From Gemmatimonadales bacterium (GTDB lineage Bacteria > Gemmatimonadota > Gemmatimonadetes > Gemmatimonadales > GWC2-71-9), in assembly GCA_025934955.1 (NCBI GenBank), contig JAICWE010000001.1, positions 1-64,000 on the forward strand: DNA of 64,000 nt, given 5' to 3'. Below, piece by piece: positions 60,219 through 64,000 of the stretch. The first letter of the stretch is position 1. Every line of letters begins with the position of its first letter. Below the pieces are notes generated by a model. It had not been told where the DNA came from, did no database searches, and saw only the letters and a program-made list of their open reading frames with translations. The position numbers were made by a program, and so were the translations under genes.

Positions 60219-61310
60219 ATGCGCTGGGCATACCGCATCGGGCGGATCGCGGGTACCGACATCAAGGTCCACGTCACCTTCCTTCTCCTGGTGGCGTGGT
60301 TCGCGTGGGTCGCCTACAACGGCGGCGGCACCGCCGCGGCCATCGTCGCCACCGGCTTCCTGCTCGCGCTGTTCGCCTGCGTGCTCCTCCACGAATTCGG
60401 CCACATCCTGATGGCGCGCCGCTTCGGCGTGCTGACGCCCGACGTGATCCTGCTGCCGATCGGCGGCGTCGCGCGGCTCCAGCGCCTCCCTGAGGAGCCG
60501 AAGCAGGAGTTTCTGATCGCCGTGGCGGGGCCGCTCGTCACGCTGGCGCTGGCGGTCATCTTCGGCGTGGCGAGCTATCTCGCGGGCGCGGACCCACTGC
60601 CGGCGATCCGCAGCGGCATGCGCACCGGCGACAGCATCCTGGCCCAGCTCTGCGCGCTGAACGTCTGGCTGCTGCTCTTCAACCTGATCCCTGCGTTCCC
60701 CATGGACGGCGGCCGCGTGCTCCGCTCCGCGCTCGCGAGCCGGATGCCGCTGCCGCGCGCGACCCGCTTCGCCGCCCGTATCGGACAGGCGCTCGCGTTC
60801 CTCATGGCGGTGTACGGCTTCCAGGCGCACCAGTACCTGCTGGTGCTGATCGCGCTCTTCGTCATGCTCGGCGCCGGGAGCGAGCTGGCCTCGGTCACCG
60901 CGCGCTTTGCCGGACGCGGCGTGCAGGTGGCGCAGATGATGGTCACCGACTTCCGCACCATCATCATCCACGCGACGCTGGCGCAGGCCGCCGAGCTGCT
61001 GCTCTCGACCGAGCAGCGCGAGTTTCCCGTGGTGGACAACCTCGGCCGGGTCGAGGGGATGCTGACACGCGACGGACTGGTGCGCGGCCTCAGCGAGCGC
61101 GGCCCCAATGCCATCGTCGCCGAGGCGATGGTGCCGCACGCTCCTGCCGTGCCGCCGACCCTCGACTTCGAGCACGCGCTCGGCGCTCTCCGCGCCAGCG
61201 GGCTGCCCGCGCTGCCGGTGGTAGATGCATCCGGCGCCCTCGTGGGGCTCCTCACCGCCGACAACATCGCCGATCTGCTGCTGGTGAAGCGGGCGCGGGG
61301 CGAGGCGTAG
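60219..61310 (+). CDS. M50-family membrane metalloprotease with two CBS domains
   Basis: 363 residues. HEFGH at 58-62 and NLIPAFPMDGGRVLRS near 150-165 are the two zinc-binding motifs of site-2-protease-type enzymes, in about six membrane helices. From residue 235 there are two CBS domains (ITVDFRTIII-type TDFRTIIIHATLAQAAELL, and ALPVVDASGALVGLLTADNI), which may bind adenosine nucleotides. Function: intramembrane cleavage of an unknown membrane protein, possibly an anti-sigma factor. Confidence 0.87.
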   Translation: MRWAYRIGRIAGTDIKVHVTFLLLVAWFAWVAYNGGGTAAAIVATGFLLALFACVLLHEFGHILMARRFGVLTPDVILLPIGGVARLQRLPEEPKQEFLIAVAGPLVTLALAVIFGVASYLAGADPLPAIRSGMRTGDSILAQLCALNVWLLLFNLIPAFPMDGGRVLRSALASRMPLPRATRFAARIGQALAFLMAVYGFQAHQYLLVLIALFVMLGAGSELASVTARFAGRGVQVAQMMVTDFRTIIIHATLAQAAELLLSTEQREFPVVDNLGRVEGMLTRDGLVRGLSERGPNAIVAEAMVPHAPAVPPTLDFEHALGALRASGLPALPVVDASGALVGLLTADNIADLLLVKRARGEA

Positions 61311-61315
61311 CGCCC

Positions 61316-62239
61316 GTGGCGCGGGTCGCGATCACCGGCGCATCCGGATTTCTCGGCGCGGCGCTCGTCCCGGCGCTCGCGGCGCGCGGCCACCGCGTGC
61401 TTCGGCTGGTCCGCCGCGCGCCGGTGCCGGGCGAAGCGCACTGGGATCCGATGCGATCCGAGCTGGACCCGCACGTGCTCGAGGGCGTGAACGCGGTCGT
61501 ACATCTGGCGGGCGAGAGCCTCGCGGCCGGGCGCTGGACCCGCGCGCGGAAGCACCGCATCCTGGACTCGCGGGTGCGCGGCACGCGGCTCCTGGCCGAG
61601 ACGCTCGCGCGGATGTCGCCGCGGCCGGCGGTGCTGGTGTCGATGTCCGCCGTCGGCATCTACGGTACTCGGGGTGATGAGCTGCTGGACGAGACCAGTG
61701 CGCCGGGCGACGACTTCCTGGCGACGGTCTGCATCGAGTGGGAGCGCGCCGCCGACCCGGCGGCGGACGCCGGCATGCGAGTGGTGCACCCGCGGCTCGG
61801 CCCCGTCCTCGCGTTGCGCGGCGGCGCGCTGGAGAAGATGCTGCCGGCGTTCCGGCTCGGCGTCGCGGGACCGCTTGGCGGCGGGCGGCAATGGATGAGC
61901 TGGATTGCGTTGGACGACGCGCTCGCGGCACTCACCGCCGCGGTCGAGTCGAACACGCTGGCCGGCCCGGTCAATGTCGTCGCGCCGAACCCGGTCACCA
62001 ACGCCGAGTTCACCCGCACCCTGGCCCATCTGCTCCACCGTCCGGCGCTGCTGCCGGTTCCCGCTATCGCGCTGCGACTCGCGTTCGGCAAGCTGGCCGA
62101 CGCGGCCCTGCTCGCGAGCCAGCGGGTGCGTCCCGCCGCGCTCGAGCGCGCCGGGTTTGGCTTCGCGCACCCCGAGCTCGGCGAGGCCCTTCAGGCCGCA
62201 TTCACGGCCGGGTCCGCGACCGCCATCGCGACGGCATAA
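61316..62239 (+). CDS. TIGR01777-type epimerase (SDR39U1/YfcH-like)
   Basis: 307 residues of an atypical extended SDR. The nucleotide motif is ITGASGFLGAALV, VHLAGESLAAGRWTRARK is the family signature near residue 62-79, and HPRLGPVLALRGGALEKMLP follows. The family substrate is unknown. GTG 61316 begins 6 bases after the protease gene, so the two probably form an operon. Confidence 0.85.
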   Translation: MARVAITGASGFLGAALVPALAARGHRVLRLVRRAPVPGEAHWDPMRSELDPHVLEGVNAVVHLAGESLAAGRWTRARKHRILDSRVRGTRLLAETLARMSPRPAVLVSMSAVGIYGTRGDELLDETSAPGDDFLATVCIEWERAADPAADAGMRVVHPRLGPVLALRGGALEKMLPAFRLGVAGPLGGGRQWMSWIALDDALAALTAAVESNTLAGPVNVVAPNPVTNAEFTRTLAHLLHRPALLPVPAIALRLAFGKLADAALLASQRVRPAALERAGFGFAHPELGEALQAAFTAGSATAIATA

Positions 62240-62266
62240 CGGAGTAGCGATGCCGCGTCGCCGGTC

Positions 62267-62272
62267 TACTTT
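62267..62272 (+). promoter_or_regulatory. Leaderless-type -10 box before queC
   Basis: TACTTT ends 6 bases before the GTG at 62279, with no ribosome-binding site in between. Confidence 0.4.
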
Positions 62273-62278
62273 ACGGGC

Positions 62279-62989
62279 GTGAACGCGCCCGCGGTCGTCC
62301 TTCTCTCCGGTGGCATGGACTCCGCCACTACACTCGCCGTCGCCCGCCGCGACGGCTTCGCCTGTCACGCGCTGTCGTTCCGCTACGGCCAGCGCCATGC
62401 CGTGGAGCTCGACGCCGCGCGGCAGGTGGCCGCCGCGCTCGGCGCGGTGAACCACGTGGTGCTCGACGTCGACCTCCGCGCCTTCGGCGGCAGCGCGCTT
62501 ACCGCCGATCACGCCGTGCCGAAGGACCGGCCGCTCGATGCCATGGGCGACGAGGTGCCGATCACCTACGTGCCCGCCCGCAACACGATCTTCCTGTCGT
62601 TTGCGCTCGCGTGGGCCGAGACGCTTGGCGCATACGATCTGTTCATCGGGGCCAATGCGCTCGACTACTCCGGCTACCCCGACTGTCGCCCCGAATACCT
62701 CGAGGCGTTCGACCGCCTGGCGAACCTCGCGACCAAAGCCGGCGTCGAGGCGACGGCGCGCGGCAGCCGGGCGTTCCGGGTGCACGCGCCGCTGCTGCGG
62801 CTGACCAAGGCGGAAATCGTGCGCCTCGGCGGCGAGCTCGGCGTCGATTACGGGCTCACGCGGAGCTGCTACGACCCCGCGCCCGACGGTGCCGCGTGCG
62901 GCCGCTGCGATGCGTGCCGGCTTCGGCTCAAGGGCTTCCGCGAGGCCGGGCTCGCCGATCCGGCACCGTACCACGCGGGTGTCGCCTGA
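62279..62989 (+). CDS. queC: 7-cyano-7-deazaguanine synthase
   Basis: 236 residues. The ATP-pyrophosphatase loop [19 protein letters not shown] is at 8-26, and the zinc site has four Cys near the end ([18 protein letters not shown]). It makes preQ0 from carboxydeazaguanine, ATP and ammonia for queuosine. GTG 62279. Its stop overlaps the queE ATG (TGATG). Confidence 0.95.
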   Translation: MNAPAVVLLSGGMDSATTLAVARRDGFACHALSFRYGQRHAVELDAARQVAAALGAVNHVVLDVDLRAFGGSALTADHAVPKDRPLDAMGDEVPITYVPARNTIFLSFALAWAETLGAYDLFIGANALDYSGYPDCRPEYLEAFDRLANLATKAGVEATARGSRAFRVHAPLLRLTKAEIVRLGGELGVDYGLTRSCYDPAPDGAACGRCDACRLRLKGFREAGLADPAPYHAGVA

Positions 62990-63639
62990 TGGCGTACGCG
63001 GTGAAGGAGCTGTTCTACACGCTTCAGGGCGAGGGCGCGCAGACCGGCCGGCCGGCGGTGTTCTGCCGCTTCGCCGGCTGCAATCTGTGGACGGGACGCG
63101 AACAGGACAGGAGCGCGGCGGTCTGCAGCTTCTGCGACACCGACTTCATCGGCACCGACGGACCCGGCGGCGGCAAGTTCGCCACCGCCGACGCGCTCGC
63201 CGATGCGGTGCTCGCTGCGTGGCCCGCCGGCAAGGCCGGCCGCCCCTACGTCGTCTGCACCGGCGGCGAGCCGCTGTTGCAGCTGGATCCGCCGGCGGTG
63301 GACGCGCTGCACGCCCGCGGCTTCGAGATCGCGGTGGAAACCAACGGGACGCAGGAGCCGCCGCCGGGCCTCGACTGGATCTGCGTGAGCCCGAAGGCCG
63401 GCGCGCCGCTGGTACTCACGCGCGGCGACGAGCTCAAGCTGGTCTATCCGCAGCGCGAGGCCGAGGCGCAGCCGGCGCGCTTCGAGTCGCTCCCGTTCCG
63501 GAACTTCTTTCTGCAGCCGATGGCCGTCGCCGACCCCGAGGCGCGCGAGGCGAACACCCGTGCCGCGCTCGCGTACTGCCTGGCGCATCCGCGGTGGCGG
63601 CTCAGCCTGCAGACGCATAAGCTTCTCGGCATCCCGTAG
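62989..63639 (+). CDS. queE: 7-carboxy-7-deazaguanine synthase, radical SAM
   Basis: 216 residues. The cluster motif is C-x14-C-x2-C (Cys after RFAG, then VCSFCDTDF), the QueE variant of radical SAM. TGGEPLLQ binds SAM, and ELFYTLQGEGAQTGRPAVF is the N-terminal signature. It forms the deazapurine ring that QueC uses next; the two genes overlap by one base. Confidence 0.95.
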   Translation: MAYAVKELFYTLQGEGAQTGRPAVFCRFAGCNLWTGREQDRSAAVCSFCDTDFIGTDGPGGGKFATADALADAVLAAWPAGKAGRPYVVCTGGEPLLQLDPPAVDALHARGFEIAVETNGTQEPPPGLDWICVSPKAGAPLVLTRGDELKLVYPQREAEAQPARFESLPFRNFFLQPMAVADPEAREANTRAALAYCLAHPRWRLSLQTHKLLGIP

Positions 63640-63646
63640 CCAACCC

Positions 63647-64000
63647 ATGCACGGTTACTCCGACCGCATCAGCCACGCACTCTCCTTCGCGGCCAAGCAC
63701 CATGGCGTCCACGCTCCGGCATCGGGCGGCGTGGCGCACCTGGCGCATCCGTCCAGCGTCGCGATCATCCTCGCGCGATACGGGGTGGAGCACCTGACGA
63801 TCGTCGCCGGCATCCTGCACCACGTTCTGGAGGATGCGCCACCGCCGCGCCGGAGCGAGTTGGAGGACAAGATCGGCGAGAAGTTCGGCCCCGTGGTGCT
63901 CGCGATCGCGCGGGACGCGGCGGAGCCGAAGTACGACGACCGTGGTGCCGAGCGCGTCTGGCGCGTCTCTAAGCGGGAATACATCACGCAATTGGCCGCG
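63647..64000 (+). CDS. HD-domain protein, RelA/SpoT hydrolase-like (3' end outside window)
   Basis: 118 residues are visible before the window ends. HPSSVAIIL and GILHHVLEDAPPP correspond to the His and HDxxED regions of SpoT-type HD hydrolases, with a later EKFGPVVLAIARD helix. In place of the HD pair it has HH (His-His-x2-Glu-Asp). It may be an orphan (p)ppGpp hydrolase or a diverged HD protein; the missing end prevents a decision on a synthetase domain. It starts 7 bases after queE. Confidence 0.7.
   Translation, partial: MHGYSDRISHALSFAAKHHGVHAPASGGVAHLAHPSSVAIILARYGVEHLTIVAGILHHVLEDAPPPRRSELEDKIGEKFGPVVLAIARDAAEPKYDDRGAERVWRVSKREYITQLAA

Overview
This window looks like chromosomal core sequence from a GC-rich, Gram-negative-type bacterium. 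The best guess is Gemmatimonadota, or a relative with a similar respiratory chain. Reasons: a complete alternative complex III (actABCDEF), a serine/threonine kinase with an N-terminal zinc ribbon, Tat and lipoprotein signals, an outer-membrane porin, bacterial sphingolipid genes, and TANNNT promoter boxes set only 5-6 bases before start codons. The phylum is an inference. I found no rRNA, tRNA, CRISPR array, insertion sequence or phage gene.

Layout. 1-3397: end of an amidohydrolase, then a minus-strand soxY-soxZ-metallohydrolase-rhodanese group. 3603-7827: a plus-strand run of serine palmitoyltransferase, bacterial ceramide synthase, ceramide reductase and an Aur1-like PAP2 membrane protein, which reads as a small sphingolipid pathway. 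7885-10958: a cupredoxin lipoprotein, an internally duplicated Cys-rich protein, and an ECF sigma factor with its anti-sigma factor. 10963-18542: actABCDEF on the minus strand. 18679-22822: HIBADH-like dehydrogenase, GNAT, small protein, PilT-like ATPase and tRNA methyltransferase. 22922-27164: EXORDIUM-like lipoprotein, DsbA-like lipoprotein, DNA polymerase IV and a geranylgeranyl-reductase-type flavoprotein. 27177-31194: a receptor kinase, a free copy of its ectodomain, and a porin.

31596-48833 is the amino-acid block. ilvD and an amino-acid permease lie on plus. leuA-ilvB-ilvN-ilvC-leuC-leuD-leuB lies on minus, with nearly every junction coupled by overlapping stop and start codons. gltB lies on plus. 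leuA and gltB diverge from back-to-back sigma70-type promoters. The leuA operon has a textbook attenuator that I read directly from the sequence: promoter, a 31-codon leader peptide packed with Leu/Val/Ile codons, an alternative pairing segment, and a perfect terminator palindrome with a T-rich tail. gltB also has a short leader ORF and a terminator-like hairpin before its start.

48909-64000: a DUF2382/YsnF-type stress protein, a beta-lactamase-fold protein lacking the catalytic motif, a TetR regulator with a 20-bp operator fused translationally to a long acyl-CoA dehydrogenase, queF, an M28 peptidase, citrate synthase, arginine decarboxylase, an unknown helical protein, an M50/CBS protease, a TIGR01777 epimerase, queC-queE (queuosine), and the start of an HD-domain protein cut by the window edge.

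The most interesting items are the leu/ilv attenuator, the spt-bcerS-cerR-PAP2 cluster, the gltB leader, the kinase whose ectodomain recurs as a separate protein, and the recurrent leaderless-type promoters.
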